64,000 bases of DNA, from assembly GCA_934120735.1 (NCBI GenBank), contig CAKOVA010000001.1, positions 1 to 64,000 of the forward strand. The letters run 5' to 3'. The notes beneath the pieces are model-generated. The model worked only from the letters and a program-made list of their open reading frames with translations. It had not been told where the DNA came from and did no database searches. The position numbers were made by a program, and so were the translations under genes. The DNA is from an uncultured Prevotella sp. GTDB lineage: Bacteria; Bacteroidota; Bacteroidia; Bacteroidales; Bacteroidaceae. This document shows, piece by piece, positions 25,159 to 35,041 of the stretch (position 1 is the stretch's first letter; each line of letters opens with the position of its first letter).

Positions 25159-25377
25159 TTACTCTACGATGTCTGATGCAGCCTCTTTGATGTCGTCAAC
25201 CAAATTGTCAACATCTTTCTTTGACAGTTTGATGTCGTGTTTCTTGCAGAAATCATCAACCGTGTCAGAAATCTTGTTGCGTGTTCTTTTACCCTCTTGT
25301 GGAGCTATCAATAACCCAACCACTGCACCTGCGATGGCGCCACCTAAGAATGCGCCGATATAACCTACTGTTCTCAT
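25159..25377 (-). CDS. YtxH domain protein
   Basis: A 72-residue protein with an N-terminal Gly/Ala-rich membrane helix (YIGAFLGGAIAGAVVGLLIAP), the diagnostic QEGKRTRNKI turn and a charged helical C-terminus. YtxH/GvpP-like proteins are small membrane-anchored stress proteins. It is the first gene of the operon with the holin-like protein and the small basic protein. Confidence 0.85.
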   Translation of the reverse strand: MRTVGYIGAFLGGAIAGAVVGLLIAPQEGKRTRNKISDTVDDFCKKHDIKLSKKDVDNLVDDIKEAASDIVE

Positions 25378-25633
25378 TGTTTAATTGTTTTTAAAGTTGT
25401 TACTAAATCAGTTCTTTATAACGTTATAAGTGTTCGAATGTTTCGAACTATCGCAAATATAAGAAAAGTTTTGCAGATAGATAGTTAAAGCATTGCATAT
25501 TTTTGTTAAAAAACATGAGTTTTGAGCATTTAACAAACTTTATGCGGCCCTTTTGTTCCATTTTAGCGGATATTTTGTACCTTCGCCAAGTATAATGAAT
25601 CAACAGGTTTAATTAATAATATCTTACAGAATT

Positions 25634-26116
25634 ATGAAAAAAAGTATTTTTTTGTGCGCGGGCTTGTGTGTAGCACTGGCTTTTACCGGTTGTAAATCAA
25701 GTGAAAGCGCTTATAAGAAAGCATACGAAAAGGCAAAGGCACAGGAAAACGCACAGGCATCGGCACAGACCGAGGCTCCGGTGGTTGCTCCTTTGACCCC
25801 AGCCCCTGTAACACAGACACAGGTTGTAGATAATGTTGACAATGCAACGGTACGTACCGAAGCCGTGACCGTGGTGAGCGGCAGTGGCTTGAGCGCATTC
25901 AGCGTGGTTGTAGGTTCGTTCGGATTGAAGGCCAACGCAGAGGGATTGCAGCGTACGTTGCAGGCAGCGGGCTATGGAGCACAAATCGCTTACAACTCTG
26001 AACGCAACATGTACCGCGTTGTTGCCACAACTCATGCCGACAAAGCTTCGGCTGTAGCATCGCGCAACCAGTTCCGTTCTAAGTATCCTGACGCTTGGTT
26101 GCTGTACAAGAAATAA
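25634..26116 (+). CDS. SPOR domain lipoprotein
   Basis: A 160-residue secreted lipoprotein (LCVALAFTGC) with a Lys/Ala-rich helix (about 22-45), a Pro/Val/Thr-rich linker, and a C-terminal SPOR domain (about 88-160): FSVVVGSFGLKANAEGLQRTL, then RVVATTHADKASA. SPOR domains bind peptidoglycan strands stripped of stem peptides, mainly at the division septum, so it likely sits at the cell wall. It is monocistronic, with a weak -7-like TACCTTCG at about 25577. Confidence 0.88.
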   Translation: MKKSIFLCAGLCVALAFTGCKSSESAYKKAYEKAKAQENAQASAQTEAPVVAPLTPAPVTQTQVVDNVDNATVRTEAVTVVSGSGLSAFSVVVGSFGLKANAEGLQRTLQAAGYGAQIAYNSERNMYRVVATTHADKASAVASRNQFRSKYPDAWLLYKK

Positions 26117-26274
26117 GAGGATGATGGTAAATGGTGTGAGCTAAAGAGGTGCTGGTAAGTGCCAGCAAAAGATAGTTACGCACGAGTTCACCAGCAAGGG
26201 TTTGATTTTGTTACTCAGATTCTATCCGGGTGAACTCCCAGTTAACTCTCGCTCCAATACCATTTACAGATACT

Positions 26275-26691
26275 ATGCGTATCCTTTCGATAGATTACGG
26301 AAAGAAACGTACGGGCATAGCAGTTACCGACCCATTGCAAATCATTGCCAATGGATTGGCAACTGTTTCTACATCTACACTCTTCGATTATCTCAAAGAC
26401 TATGTAGCGCGCGAGGAGGTGGAACGGATTGTCATTGGAAAGCCCATGCAAACCAATGGCAAACCCAGTGAGAACATGGCCAGGGTGGAGCAGTTTGTAA
26501 ACCGATGGCGAAAGGCCATGCCACAGATACCCATCGAATATTACGACGAGCGTTTTACGTCCGTGTTGGCTCATAAGGCCATGCTCGCAAGTGGCATCGG
26601 CAAGAAAGCCCGGCAAAACAAAGCATTGGTAGACGAGATATCGGCTACCATCATTCTGCAAAGTTATATGGAGTCGAAACGACTAAGGTAA
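26275..26691 (+). CDS. ruvX: Holliday junction resolvase-like RNase YqgF/RuvX
   Basis: A 138-residue RNase H-fold protein involved in 16S rRNA 5'-end maturation and related to RuvC. The first acidic residue is in ILSIDYGKKRTGIAVTD, followed by IVIGKPMQTNGKPSE, the second acidic site in YYDERFTSV and the late Asp in ALVDEISATIILQ. I start at the ATG at 26275 because the family begins right at MRILSIDYG; an ATG 45 bases upstream adds an unrelated extension. It is followed by def. Confidence 0.92.
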   Translation: MRILSIDYGKKRTGIAVTDPLQIIANGLATVSTSTLFDYLKDYVAREEVERIVIGKPMQTNGKPSENMARVEQFVNRWRKAMPQIPIEYYDERFTSVLAHKAMLASGIGKKARQNKALVDEISATIILQSYMESKRLR

Positions 26692-26822
26692 ACGACGTTG
26701 TAACAGGTTTGATATGTGTTTGCATGGATATGGCTGCGAGTAGGCAAGTTCATGGTTCGCTCATCACATGAAAATAGAATTTTGTCAGTTTGTCAGCCAC
26801 AGAACAAGCACCACGTCAGCGA

Positions 26823-26880
26823 TCAACTTGTAAACTATCACCTCGTAAACTCGTCAACTTGTAAACTTGTAAACTAAAAA
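26823..26880 (+). repeat. Low-complexity TCAACTTGTAAACT words before def
   Basis: The words TCAACTTGTAAACT, CTCGTAAAC and TCGTCAACTTGTAAAC follow each other directly up to the def start codon. A similar run (CTCATCAACTAATAAACT...) precedes the LpxA-like gene at 54636-54672. Confidence 0.6.
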
Positions 26881-27444
26881 ATGATATTACCTATATATAT
26901 ATATGGTCAACCCGTGCTTCGCAAAGTGGCACAGGACATCACGCCCGAGTATGAAGGACTGGGACAGTTGATACAAGACATGTTTGAAACACTCGATTCG
27001 TCAGATGGTATTGGCCTAGCCGCACCGCAGATAGGAAAATCCATCCGCGTGGTAGTTATCGACCTCAACGTGTTGAGTGACGACTTTCCCGAATACAAAG
27101 ATTTTAGGCGTGCATACATCAATCCGCATATCATAGAGATTGACGAGAACGCACCCAAGGAGTCGATGGACGAGGGATGCCTCTCCATTCCCAGCATTCA
27201 TGAAGCCGTTTCAAGAACCACGCGCATTCGTGTGCAGTACATGGATGAAGACTTTACACCGCATGATGAATGGATAGAGGGCTATTTGGCCCGGGTGATG
27301 CAGCATGAGTTCGACCATCTGGACGGTAAAATGTTTGTTGATCGCATCTCGCCGTTCCGTAAACAAATGATCAAAAACAAACTGAAGGGTATGACGCAGG
27401 GCAAGTACGAGTGTCACTACCGCACCAAACCCGTTCGCAGATGA
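26881..27444 (+). CDS. def: Peptide deformylase
   Basis: It removes the formyl group from the N-terminal methionine of new proteins. The 187-residue protein shows all three deformylase motifs: GIGLAAPQIG (about 41-50), EGCLSIP with the metal-binding Cys (about 98-104), and QHEFDHLDGK with the two His ligands and catalytic Glu (about 140-149). The N-terminus ILPIYIYGQPVLRKVAQDI is typical. It is followed at 50 bp by the TPR protein gene, so both are probably in one transcript with ruvX upstream. Confidence 0.96.
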   Translation: MILPIYIYGQPVLRKVAQDITPEYEGLGQLIQDMFETLDSSDGIGLAAPQIGKSIRVVVIDLNVLSDDFPEYKDFRRAYINPHIIEIDENAPKESMDEGCLSIPSIHEAVSRTTRIRVQYMDEDFTPHDEWIEGYLARVMQHEFDHLDGKMFVDRISPFRKQMIKNKLKGMTQGKYECHYRTKPVRR

Positions 27445-27493
27445 GGCATCAACAGTGCACCTGCGCGCTAAAATAGGTGCACAAGTAGAATGT

Positions 27494-29467
27494 ATGTATC
27501 GGCATGTAGTCATCATATTCATGGCTTGTTTGTCGCTCGTGACACGAGCACAATACAATATCGACAAGCTGCTTAGGAATGGTCAGGTGGCCCTTCACTA
27601 TGAAGACTATGTGCTATCGATACAGTATTTCAATCAAATCATCGCCTTAAAACCCTATCTTTACGAGCCATGGCAATACCGAGCTGTGGCAAAATTCTAT
27701 TTGGATGACTTTACAGGTGCCGAAGCTGACATCTCTAAAGCCATCGAACTGAACCCTTACATCCATCAGTTTTTTGACCTGAGGGCCATCACCAAGATCA
27801 GACAAGAGCGATATGATGAGGCTATCGCCGACTATAATAGGGCCATCAGGCTGCAACCCAGACAGCAAAGTTATTGGTTTAATCGGGCTGTCTGCCTGAT
27901 GAACGAAAAGAAATACGACGAGGCGTTGCTGCAGACTGATACCATCGTGCAGAAATGGGCTAACGCAGCCAATGCCTATTCGCTGAAAGCCGAAATCTAT
28001 CTGCATCAGAAAGATACCACGCAAGCAGCCAAATCTTTGGACAAGAGTTTGAAGATAGATCCTTACGACGGCAACACATGGACCACACGCGCCTATATCA
28101 GTCTGGCTCGCAGGAAGTGGAAAGACGCCGACGAGGAACTCTCTAAGGCCATCCACCTGAAGCCCAACGTGGCCAACAACTATGTGAACCGTGCCTTGGC
28201 CCGACTTAATTACAACAATCTTCGTGGGGCAATGGCCGATTATGACTTGGCACTCGATTTGGCACCGAACGACTTTTTGGCTCACTACAATCGGGGATTG
28301 CTGCGTATGCAGCTGGGTGATGACAACCGGGCGATAGAAGATTTCGACTTTGTTATCAAGATGGAGCCGAAAAACGTGATGGCCATTTTTAACCGAGCAC
28401 TGCTACACGACAGAACTGGCGACTTGCGTGCGGCCATTCGTGACTATTCAGCAGTGATAGATCAGTTCCCTAATTTCTGGACTGGATTGTCCTATCGTGC
28501 CAACTGTTACCGCCGGTTGGGCATGACGGCAAAAGCTGAAATGGACGAATTTCGTATCTTCAAGGCGCAGATGGACAAGCGCAGTGGCGTTCAAAAACGC
28601 TGGAGCAACAACAAATTGAAGGCCATGCGCAAGCGCAGCGAGATTGATCCCGAGAAGTATAATCAAATCGTTGTGGCCGACGAGAACACGGTAGAGCGCG
28701 AATACGAGAGTGAGTATCGGGGACAAATCCAGCATCGCAAGGTGGATGTCGCACGCATGCCGATGTTTGAGGTGTCGTATCTGCCGTATCATAATGGCAT
28801 GAATACCTATCAGGCTTTCAACAAAGAAATAGAAGACTTTAATGATCTTCACCCCCTGAAATATCCGCTTAACATCACTTGTAACCCCGCCCAGCTGACC
28901 GAAGAGCAGTCAAAGGCGTTTCTTTCTCTCATTGATCAGCTGTCGGCTTCTATCCAAGATGCGAGGGATATGAAGGCTGTGCATGCTTGGTTGTTGCAAC
29001 GTGCCGTAGCATATAGCGTTACGCAGAACTTTGACGAGGCTATCAACGACCTGAATGTCTATCTCGATCAAGACAGTACTTCGGCCATCGCCTACTGGCA
29101 GAGAGCCGTATGTCAGTTCATGATGAACGATTTCAATGCCTCGCATGGCGTTGACATCCAGTTGAAGGCAGCCAAGACGCTCGATGATTTCAATCAAGCC
29201 ATCAAGCTGGATGGGCAGAATGCCTACCTATATTATAATCGCGGCAACTTCCATGCGGCGCGCAAAGACTATCAGTTGGCTATCGACGATTATACCAAGG
29301 CCATCGAATTAGACAGTCGATTGGCTGAGGCTTATTACAACCGAGGAATCATTCGGTTGGAAAACACGCATACCAAGAATGCCGGAATCGCTGACTTGAG
29401 TAAGGCGGGAGAACTCGGTATTTACGACGCTTATGGCGTTATCAAACGAAAAACGGCGAAAAAATAA
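27494..29467 (+). CDS. Secreted tetratricopeptide-repeat protein
   Basis: A 657-residue protein that starts, at the ATG at 27494, with a signal peptide (MYRHVVIIFMACLSLVTRAQ); an upstream in-frame ATG at 27455 would mask it. From about residue 20 to 360 there are at least nine 34-residue TPR units (for example YDEAIADYNRAIRLQPRQ and RAIEDFDFVIKMEPKN). A less regular middle (about 360-480) is followed by three more TPRs (FDEAINDLNVYLDQD, YQLAIDDYTKAIELD). TPR scaffolds mediate protein contacts, here at the cell envelope. No enzymatic domain is seen. The position after def is not informative about function. Confidence 0.88.
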   Translation: MYRHVVIIFMACLSLVTRAQYNIDKLLRNGQVALHYEDYVLSIQYFNQIIALKPYLYEPWQYRAVAKFYLDDFTGAEADISKAIELNPYIHQFFDLRAITKIRQERYDEAIADYNRAIRLQPRQQSYWFNRAVCLMNEKKYDEALLQTDTIVQKWANAANAYSLKAEIYLHQKDTTQAAKSLDKSLKIDPYDGNTWTTRAYISLARRKWKDADEELSKAIHLKPNVANNYVNRALARLNYNNLRGAMADYDLALDLAPNDFLAHYNRGLLRMQLGDDNRAIEDFDFVIKMEPKNVMAIFNRALLHDRTGDLRAAIRDYSAVIDQFPNFWTGLSYRANCYRRLGMTAKAEMDEFRIFKAQMDKRSGVQKRWSNNKLKAMRKRSEIDPEKYNQIVVADENTVEREYESEYRGQIQHRKVDVARMPMFEVSYLPYHNGMNTYQAFNKEIEDFNDLHPLKYPLNITCNPAQLTEEQSKAFLSLIDQLSASIQDARDMKAVHAWLLQRAVAYSVTQNFDEAINDLNVYLDQDSTSAIAYWQRAVCQFMMNDFNASHGVDIQLKAAKTLDDFNQAIKLDGQNAYLYYNRGNFHAARKDYQLAIDDYTKAIELDSRLAEAYYNRGIIRLENTHTKNAGIADLSKAGELGIYDAYGVIKRKTAKK

Positions 29468-29568
29468 GCTGTCGTATTAGGTTTCAGCTATGTTTCCCCT
29501 TTGGTATTAAACTCCTTTTTTATAGGAATAAACAAACCAAATCGTTGTTTTATCTCAAAATAAAGCAT

Positions 29569-29576
29569 TACTTTTG
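29569..29576 (+). promoter_or_regulatory. -7 box of thrS promoter
   Basis: TACTTTTG, 30 bp before the thrS start codon, matches TAnnTTTG; a T-rich GTTGTTTTAT stretch lies at the -33 region. Confidence 0.5.
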
Positions 29577-29606
29577 TGTCGATTAAGATAAATAAACTAA
29601 TTTGTT

Positions 29607-31571
29607 ATGGTTAAAATCACATTTCCAGATGGCTCGGTACGTGAGTACGAAAAGGGCGTAACTGGGTTACAAATCGCCGAGAGCATCTCACCGGCTCTCG
29701 CTCGCAACGTTGTATCTTGCGGTGTTAATGGTGAGACAGTTGAGTTGAATCGGCCCATCAACGAAGATGCTACTATCGCATTGTATCGCTTTGAGGACGA
29801 AGAAGGCAAGCATACTTTTTGGCACTCTTCGGCTCATTTGTTGGCTGAAGCATTGAAAGAACTGTATCCAGGCATCCAGTTTGGCTTTGGTCCTGCGATA
29901 GAAAACGGGTTCTTCTATGATGTTCAAACGGCCGATGGCACTCCTATCTCAGAGAATGACTTCCCTAAGATTGAACAAAAAATGATGGAATTGGCCAAGA
30001 AAAACCAGCCAATTGTTCGACGTGAGCTTTCCAAGGCCGACGCTGTCAATGAGTTTACGGCAGACGGACAGACGTACAAGGTTGAACACATCGTTGAAGA
30101 TTTGGAAGATGGAAATATCTCAACCTATACGCAAGGCAATTTTACAGACCTTTGTCGTGGGCCGCATTTGATGTCCACTGGTTTGATTAAGGCTGTTAAA
30201 ATAACAAGTGTCGCAGGTGCTTTCTGGCGTGGTGACGCCAAAAATACGCAGCTCACCCGTATTTACGGCATTACTTTCCCTAAGAAGAAGATGCTGGATG
30301 AGTACCTGTTGATGCTGGAAGAAGCCAAGAAACGTGACCATCGAAAGATTGGAAAGGAAATGGAACTCTTCATGTTCTCTGACCGTGTGGGCAAGGGTAT
30401 GCCTATTTGGTTGCCAAAAGGAACAGAACTTCGCTTGCGTTTGCAAGAGATGCTGCGCAAAATACAGAAGCGTTTTGGCTATCAAGAGGTCATCACCCCG
30501 CATATTGGCAGCAAGAATTTGTATGTCACCAGTGGACACTATGCTCACTATGGTAAAGACTCTTTCCAACCCATCCATACACCCGAGGATGACGAGGAGT
30601 ACATGTTGAAGCCCATGAACTGTCCCCATCATTGTGAAGTATTTGCGTGCAAGCCTCGTTCGTATAAAGACCTTCCACTGCGTATCGCTGAGTTTGGTAC
30701 GGTTTATCGTTATGAGAAGAGTGGCGAACTGCATGGACTAACGCGCGTTCGTTCGTTCACACAAGACGATGCGCACATCTTCTGTCGTCCTGATCAGGTT
30801 AAGAATGAATTCCTTCGCGTGATGGATATCATCCAAGCGGTATTCACTATTTTCAATTTCGATAACTTTGAAGCGCAGATTAGTCTGCGCGATCCTAACG
30901 ATAAAGAGAAATACATCGGTTCTGATGAGGTGTGGGCAGAAAGTGAACAGGCCATCATCGAGGCTTGCAAGGAGAAGGGATTGGATGCTAAGGTGGCCTA
31001 TGGTGAAGCTGCATTCTATGGCCCTAAGCTCGACTTCATGGTGAAAGATGCCATTGGAAGACGCTGGCAGTTGGGTACCATTCAGGTGGATTACAACCTG
31101 CCACAACGTTTCAAGCTCGAATATACGGCGGAAGACAACACCAAACAGACACCTGTGATGGTACACCGAGCACCATTTGGTTCGCTTGAACGATTCACGG
31201 CTGTGCTCATTGAGCATACAGCTGGTCACTTCCCCCTGTGGCTTACACCCGAGCAGGTGGCCATTCTTCCTATCTCAGAGAAGTTTAATGGGTATGCTCA
31301 GCAAGTAGTTAAGTACTTCACGGAGCAAGATATTCGGGCAACTATCGATGACCGTAACGAGAAAATAGGCCGTAAAATCCGCGACAACGAGTTGAAGCGT
31401 GTGCCTTACATGGTTATTGTTGGGGAGAAAGAAGCTGCTGAAGGACTTGTTTCCATGCGTAAACAGGGTGGCGGTGAGCAAGCTACCATGAAGATGGAAG
31501 ACTTCGCTGCGCGCATAAACAATGAAGTGTCCGAAATGCTTGAGGCAACCAATATCCATCCAAAAGATTAA
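29607..31571 (+). CDS. thrS: Threonine--tRNA ligase
   Basis: A full-length 654-residue class II synthetase: TGS domain (about 1-62), the editing domain with [11 protein letters not shown] (His pair of the HxxxH zinc/editing site, about 72-82), the catalytic core with [12 protein letters not shown] (zinc-ligand Cys), [34 protein letters not shown] (motif 2, in part), and motif 3 near [11 protein letters not shown], then the anticodon-binding domain (from about 550, [10 protein letters not shown]). It is followed by infC, as in many bacteria. Confidence 0.97.
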   Translation: MVKITFPDGSVREYEKGVTGLQIAESISPALARNVVSCGVNGETVELNRPINEDATIALYRFEDEEGKHTFWHSSAHLLAEALKELYPGIQFGFGPAIENGFFYDVQTADGTPISENDFPKIEQKMMELAKKNQPIVRRELSKADAVNEFTADGQTYKVEHIVEDLEDGNISTYTQGNFTDLCRGPHLMSTGLIKAVKITSVAGAFWRGDAKNTQLTRIYGITFPKKKMLDEYLLMLEEAKKRDHRKIGKEMELFMFSDRVGKGMPIWLPKGTELRLRLQEMLRKIQKRFGYQEVITPHIGSKNLYVTSGHYAHYGKDSFQPIHTPEDDEEYMLKPMNCPHHCEVFACKPRSYKDLPLRIAEFGTVYRYEKSGELHGLTRVRSFTQDDAHIFCRPDQVKNEFLRVMDIIQAVFTIFNFDNFEAQISLRDPNDKEKYIGSDEVWAESEQAIIEACKEKGLDAKVAYGEAAFYGPKLDFMVKDAIGRRWQLGTIQVDYNLPQRFKLEYTAEDNTKQTPVMVHRAPFGSLERFTAVLIEHTAGHFPLWLTPEQVAILPISEKFNGYAQQVVKYFTEQDIRATIDDRNEKIGRKIRDNELKRVPYMVIVGEKEAAEGLVSMRKQGGGEQATMKMEDFAARINNEVSEMLEATNIHPKD

Positions 31572-31600
31572 AAATTGGCTTGAATAATCTGTGAGCAGGA

Positions 31601-31660
31601 TTGACGAGTAAACAAGAATATAACCTTTGAAAGAAGATCATTTCCTTGTTTTCTCGTCAA
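31601..31660 (+). promoter_or_regulatory. 16-bp hairpin between thrS and infC
   Basis: Arm TTGACGAGTAAACAAG (31601-31616) pairs with CTTGTTTTCTCGTCAA (31645-31660) with one mismatch and a 28-nt loop. No U-run follows, so it is not a standard terminator; it could protect the thrS 3' end or act with a factor. The infC promoter lies 39 bp downstream. Confidence 0.65.
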
Positions 31661-31698
31661 TTTGTATCTATAGCTACAATAAAAACTCATCTAAATAT

Positions 31699-31729
31699 TT
31701 TGCTAATTGTGGTAAAATCAGTAACTTTG
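31699..31729 (+). promoter_or_regulatory. Promoter of the infC-rpmI-rplT operon
   Basis: TTTG at 31699-31702 and TAACTTTG at 31722-31729, with the ideal 19-bp spacer of Bacteroidota sigma-ABfr promoters. It is the best promoter in the window. Confidence 0.8.
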
Positions 31730-31767
31730 CAGCCGTTTAGCGAAAGTAAAAACATTAATATAGTTGA

Positions 31768-32466
31768 ATGAAGAATGACAAATTAAGTAATCAGTACCGC
31801 GTGAATGAACAGATTCGCGTAAGGGAAGTGCGTGTTGTAGGTGACGATGGATCGCAGGTAATGCCGACAAAGAAAGCTCTGGATTTAGCTCGTCAGCAAG
31901 GAGTTGACCTCGTTGAAATATCTCCTAAAGCCCAACCGCCAGTTTGTCGTTTGGTCGACTATAGTAAGTTTCTCTACCAACAGAAAAAGCGTGCTAAGGA
32001 AATGAAGCAGAAGCAAGTGAAGGTAGAGGTGAAGGAAATACGTTTCGGGCCGCAGACTGACGAGCACGACTATCAGTTCAAGCTGAAACATGCACAAGGG
32101 TTTCTCAATGAAGGCAACAAGGTTCGCGCCTATGTCTTCTTCCGTGGACGCTCCATTTTGTTTAAAGAGCAGGGAGAAGTGTTGCTTCTTCGCTTCGCCA
32201 ACGACTTGGAAGAATACGGAAAAGTTGAGCAGATGCCGAAGCTGGAGGGCAAGAAAATGTTCTTGTATCTTGCGCCTAAAAAAGTTGGTGTAGAGAAGAA
32301 AAGCCAGCAAAAGCGTGACCGTGAACAGGCAATAGCTGAAGCTAAGGCCGCTAAAAAGGTTGTTCCTACTGACGGTACGTCAGCAGATGACAAACCAAAG
32401 GGAGGCTTGTTCGACAATGCCAAGAATGGTTCGGATGCATTGAAGAAACTCCAAAACGAAGAATAA
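31768..32466 (+). CDS. infC: Translation initiation factor IF-3
   Basis: IF-3 binds the 30S subunit, keeps it apart from 50S and checks the initiator tRNA. The 232-residue protein has the N-domain ([21 protein letters not shown]... [29 protein letters not shown]), the Lys-rich linker ([11 protein letters not shown]) and the C-domain ([15 protein letters not shown] to [14 protein letters not shown]). The last ~45 residues are an extra Lys/Ala-rich tail not found in E. coli. First gene of the infC-rpmI-rplT operon. Confidence 0.96.
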   Translation: MKNDKLSNQYRVNEQIRVREVRVVGDDGSQVMPTKKALDLARQQGVDLVEISPKAQPPVCRLVDYSKFLYQQKKRAKEMKQKQVKVEVKEIRFGPQTDEHDYQFKLKHAQGFLNEGNKVRAYVFFRGRSILFKEQGEVLLLRFANDLEEYGKVEQMPKLEGKKMFLYLAPKKVGVEKKSQQKRDREQAIAEAKAAKKVVPTDGTSADDKPKGGLFDNAKNGSDALKKLQNEE

Positions 32467-32543
32467 ACATTGGAATGTGCGTAACGTCTTGGTATATACG
32501 TTGCCACAGAAGTAAATAAATAACCATTTAAAATTAACAAAAA

Positions 32544-32741
32544 ATGCCAAAATTAAAGACAAACTCCGGTGCGAAGAAGAGATTCAGCTTTACCGGAACT
32601 GGTAAGATTAAGCGTAATCATGCTTACCATAGTCATATCTTGACTAAGAAAACAAAGAAACAAAAGAGAAACTTAGTAGGTTACACCCTCGTTGACTCTG
32701 CAAATGTTAAGCAGGTTCGCGACTTGCTCAACCTGCGTTAA
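32544..32741 (+). CDS. rpmI: 50S ribosomal protein L35
   Basis: A 65-residue, highly basic ribosomal protein: [20 protein letters not shown] and [19 protein letters not shown] are the conserved L35 halves. It sits between infC and rplT, the universal order. Confidence 0.96.
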   Translation: MPKLKTNSGAKKRFSFTGTGKIKRNHAYHSHILTKKTKKQKRNLVGYTLVDSANVKQVRDLLNLR

Positions 32742-32778
32742 TTAACTTTTAGTCAAACAATTTAAAAGGAGAAAAACT

Positions 32779-33123
32779 ATGCCAAGATCAGTAAATCATG
32801 TAGCATCAAAAGCAAGAAGGACCCGAATACTGAAGCAGACTAAAGGTTATTTCGGAGCAAGAAAGAATGTTTGGACCGTAGCTAAGAATACTTGGGAAAA
32901 GGGACTTACCTACGCTTACCGCGACCGTCGTAACAAGAAGCGCACTTTCCGCTCACTGTGGATACAGCGTATCAATGCTGCTGCGCGCTTGGAAGGTATG
33001 ACCTATTCAACCTTGATGGGCGCTTTGAACAAAGCAGGTATTGAAATCAACCGTAAAGTTCTCGCAGATCTCGCTGTTAATAACCCTGAAGCATTCAAGG
33101 CTATCGTAGACAAAGTGAAGTAA
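32779..33123 (+). CDS. rplT: 50S ribosomal protein L20
   Basis: A 114-residue protein that binds 23S rRNA early in 50S assembly: [20 protein letters not shown] at the N-terminus, then [21 protein letters not shown], and [18 protein letters not shown] in the globular C-domain. In other phyla L20 represses its own operon by binding the mRNA; no obvious rRNA mimic was identified in the leader here. A strong terminator follows. Confidence 0.97.
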   Translation: MPRSVNHVASKARRTRILKQTKGYFGARKNVWTVAKNTWEKGLTYAYRDRRNKKRTFRSLWIQRINAAARLEGMTYSTLMGALNKAGIEINRKVLADLAVNNPEAFKAIVDKVK

Positions 33124-33151
33124 AGCGAATTGGAATTAAAAACATAAAAAG

Positions 33152-33185
33152 AGTTGCATCTCATTTGAGGTGCAACTTTTTTTTT
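33152..33185 (+). terminator. Terminator of infC-rpmI-rplT
   Basis: AGTTGCATCTCA pairs with TGAGGTGCAACT (one G-U pair), directly followed by nine T residues, 29 bp after the rplT stop. Confidence 0.92.
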
Positions 33186-33261
33186 GTGCCATGCCACCAA
33201 CTTCAACTGGTATTGCAACAGAATTTATTCAGAAAGGTTAGCTCATCTCAGAGCAAGACCA

Positions 33262-34746
33262 TTACCAGTGTGGATGTTTGCGAACATCCTGCGTGCGTTG
33301 GTCGGCACTGGAGAGGCAAAGTAAGATGTCGCCTTCTTCCAGTGGTAATTGTCCATTGGGAACCAAAATGGTCTTCCCGCGTTTCACCATCATGACGAGC
33401 GTACCCTGAGGAACATCCATCTGCGAGAGCAAGTTGCCATTTTCGAGCATGGCCTCTGTAAGTGTCACCTCGCGCAACTTCGACCCCAGCTCTTCTGGTA
33501 TCTCCACCCCAAACTCGTTTCCTGTTTTTTCTTCGGGCATGTCAAGGTTGAGCTTCTTGGCGGAGAGCGAGATGGTAGTTCCCTGGATGGTAAGCGACAG
33601 CAACGTGATGAAGAACACAATGTTGAACAAGATGTCAGCACCCTCCACGCCATTGATTAGCGGATAGGTGGCAAAGATAATGGGAACGGCACCGCGCAGG
33701 CCCACCCAGGAGAGGAAGGCCTTAGCCTTGAAGGGTATGTTGCGATAGGGCAGCAAGCAGAGGTATACACTCAGCGGTCGTGCGACGAGCATCATGAAGA
33801 CGGCAATGGCTAGGGCGAACAGACTCACGCCAATGAGTTCAGACGGATTGACTAGCAGACCGAGCGTAAGGAACAACACAATTTGCAGCAGCCAGGTAAG
33901 GCCTTCCATGAAGGTGGTCATCTCGCGGCGATACGACAGACGACAGTTGCCCACCACAAGTCCTGCTATGTACACCGCCAGGTAGCCGTTTCCGTTCAGC
34001 AGGTCGGTCAGGGTGAAGGTGATGAACACCATGCTCAGCAGCAAAACAGGATAGAGTGATGGGTTCGGTAGGTTGATACGATTGGCCAGCCACACGGCCA
34101 GTCGCCCGGTACCGTAGCCCAACGCGCTGCCCAGAACGAACTGTTCGCCCACATCGAACAACAGGTCTGTGAAAGAAAGTTCGCCTCCCGACAGTGCCAC
34201 ATTCATCAGTGCGATGGTGAGCATGTAGGCCATCGGGTCGTTACTACCGCTCTCCAGCTCGAGCATTGGGCGCAGCTTGTGCTTCAGGCCAATGCGTTGT
34301 GTGCGCAACAGACTGAAGACTGATGCCGAGTCGGTGGATGACATGGTGGCCGCCAGCAGCATCGACACGATGAGCGACAGCCTGATATCCATCCCTGCCC
34401 ACTGTGAGAGGCCAAAGATAAATCCGCCAGTGAGGACGGTGGTCATGATGACACCCAGTGTGGAGAGCAGCACACCAGGGCCGATAATGGGCTTGATTTC
34501 CTTGAACTTGGTGTCCATTCCTCCAGAAAAGAGAATAACACTCAAGGCTATCATGCCAATCATCTGTGTGTCTTTCGGACTGTCGAATGTCATGCCCAGT
34601 CCCTCGCTGCCAAAGCCCATGCCGGTGAAAAGGAATAACAGCAGGGTGGGGATGCCGAACCTATAGCCCGTCTTGCTGATGAGGATGCTGACCAAAACGA
34701 GAAATGAGCCAATTAGGAATATGTTTTCTGTTGTAAAGGTAATCAT
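33262..34746 (-). CDS. CPA1-type cation/proton antiporter with TrkA_C domain (NhaP2-like)
   Basis: A 494-residue antiporter. Residues about 1-385 form a 12-13 helix Na+/H+-exchanger core with the ND-type motif in LELESGSNDPMAYML and LLAATMSSTDSASVFSLLR. Residues about 405-485 form an RCK_C/TrkA_C domain (LREVTLTEAMLENGNLLSQ, LVPNGQLPLEEGDILLCL) that in related K+/H+ antiporters binds a nucleotide or ion ligand for gating. Likely role: K+ or Na+ efflux for pH and osmotic control. It is divergent from the SLC13 permease gene. Confidence 0.9.
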   Translation of the reverse strand: MITFTTENIFLIGSFLVLVSILISKTGYRFGIPTLLLFLFTGMGFGSEGLGMTFDSPKDTQMIGMIALSVILFSGGMDTKFKEIKPIIGPGVLLSTLGVIMTTVLTGGFIFGLSQWAGMDIRLSLIVSMLLAATMSSTDSASVFSLLRTQRIGLKHKLRPMLELESGSNDPMAYMLTIALMNVALSGGELSFTDLLFDVGEQFVLGSALGYGTGRLAVWLANRINLPNPSLYPVLLLSMVFITFTLTDLLNGNGYLAVYIAGLVVGNCRLSYRREMTTFMEGLTWLLQIVLFLTLGLLVNPSELIGVSLFALAIAVFMMLVARPLSVYLCLLPYRNIPFKAKAFLSWVGLRGAVPIIFATYPLINGVEGADILFNIVFFITLLSLTIQGTTISLSAKKLNLDMPEEKTGNEFGVEIPEELGSKLREVTLTEAMLENGNLLSQMDVPQGTLVMMVKRGKTILVPNGQLPLEEGDILLCLSSADQRTQDVRKHPHW

Positions 34747-34963
34747 TGTGGGTAAGGCAAGGAATTTAATTGTATGTTACTTTGAACGGATTTGTCACCT
34801 ACAAATTTACCTATAATTATTAGATTATATGTCTTTTTGAGCGAGATAAGCGCTTCTTCTTGCTGCGAAAGTTATAAAGCTGTCATCTCATGACGGTGCG
34901 TCTCCGTGCCAGAGTAAGCTGTCTTTTTCCGCACATGTCAGCCTGATTGTCATTTTTTTTTCG

Positions 34964-34971
34964 TATATTTG
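34964..34971 (+). promoter_or_regulatory. -7 box of the SLC13-RCK permease gene
   Basis: TATATTTG, about 70 bp before the start codon at 35042, matches TAnnTTTG. The 295-bp gap between the divergent transporter genes shows no other clear element. Confidence 0.5.
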
Positions 34972-35041
34972 CAAGTGGTTATCATGAAATAACCATTGTT
35001 CACGCTATTTTATTTACAACCAGAAATATATTTGTTTTAAT

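Noticed and set aside
33124-33261. Bacteroidales-1 type RNA downstream of rplT
   Set aside because: Such an RNA is known after L20 genes in related bacteria, but here only the rplT terminator is visible and no separate promoter was found.
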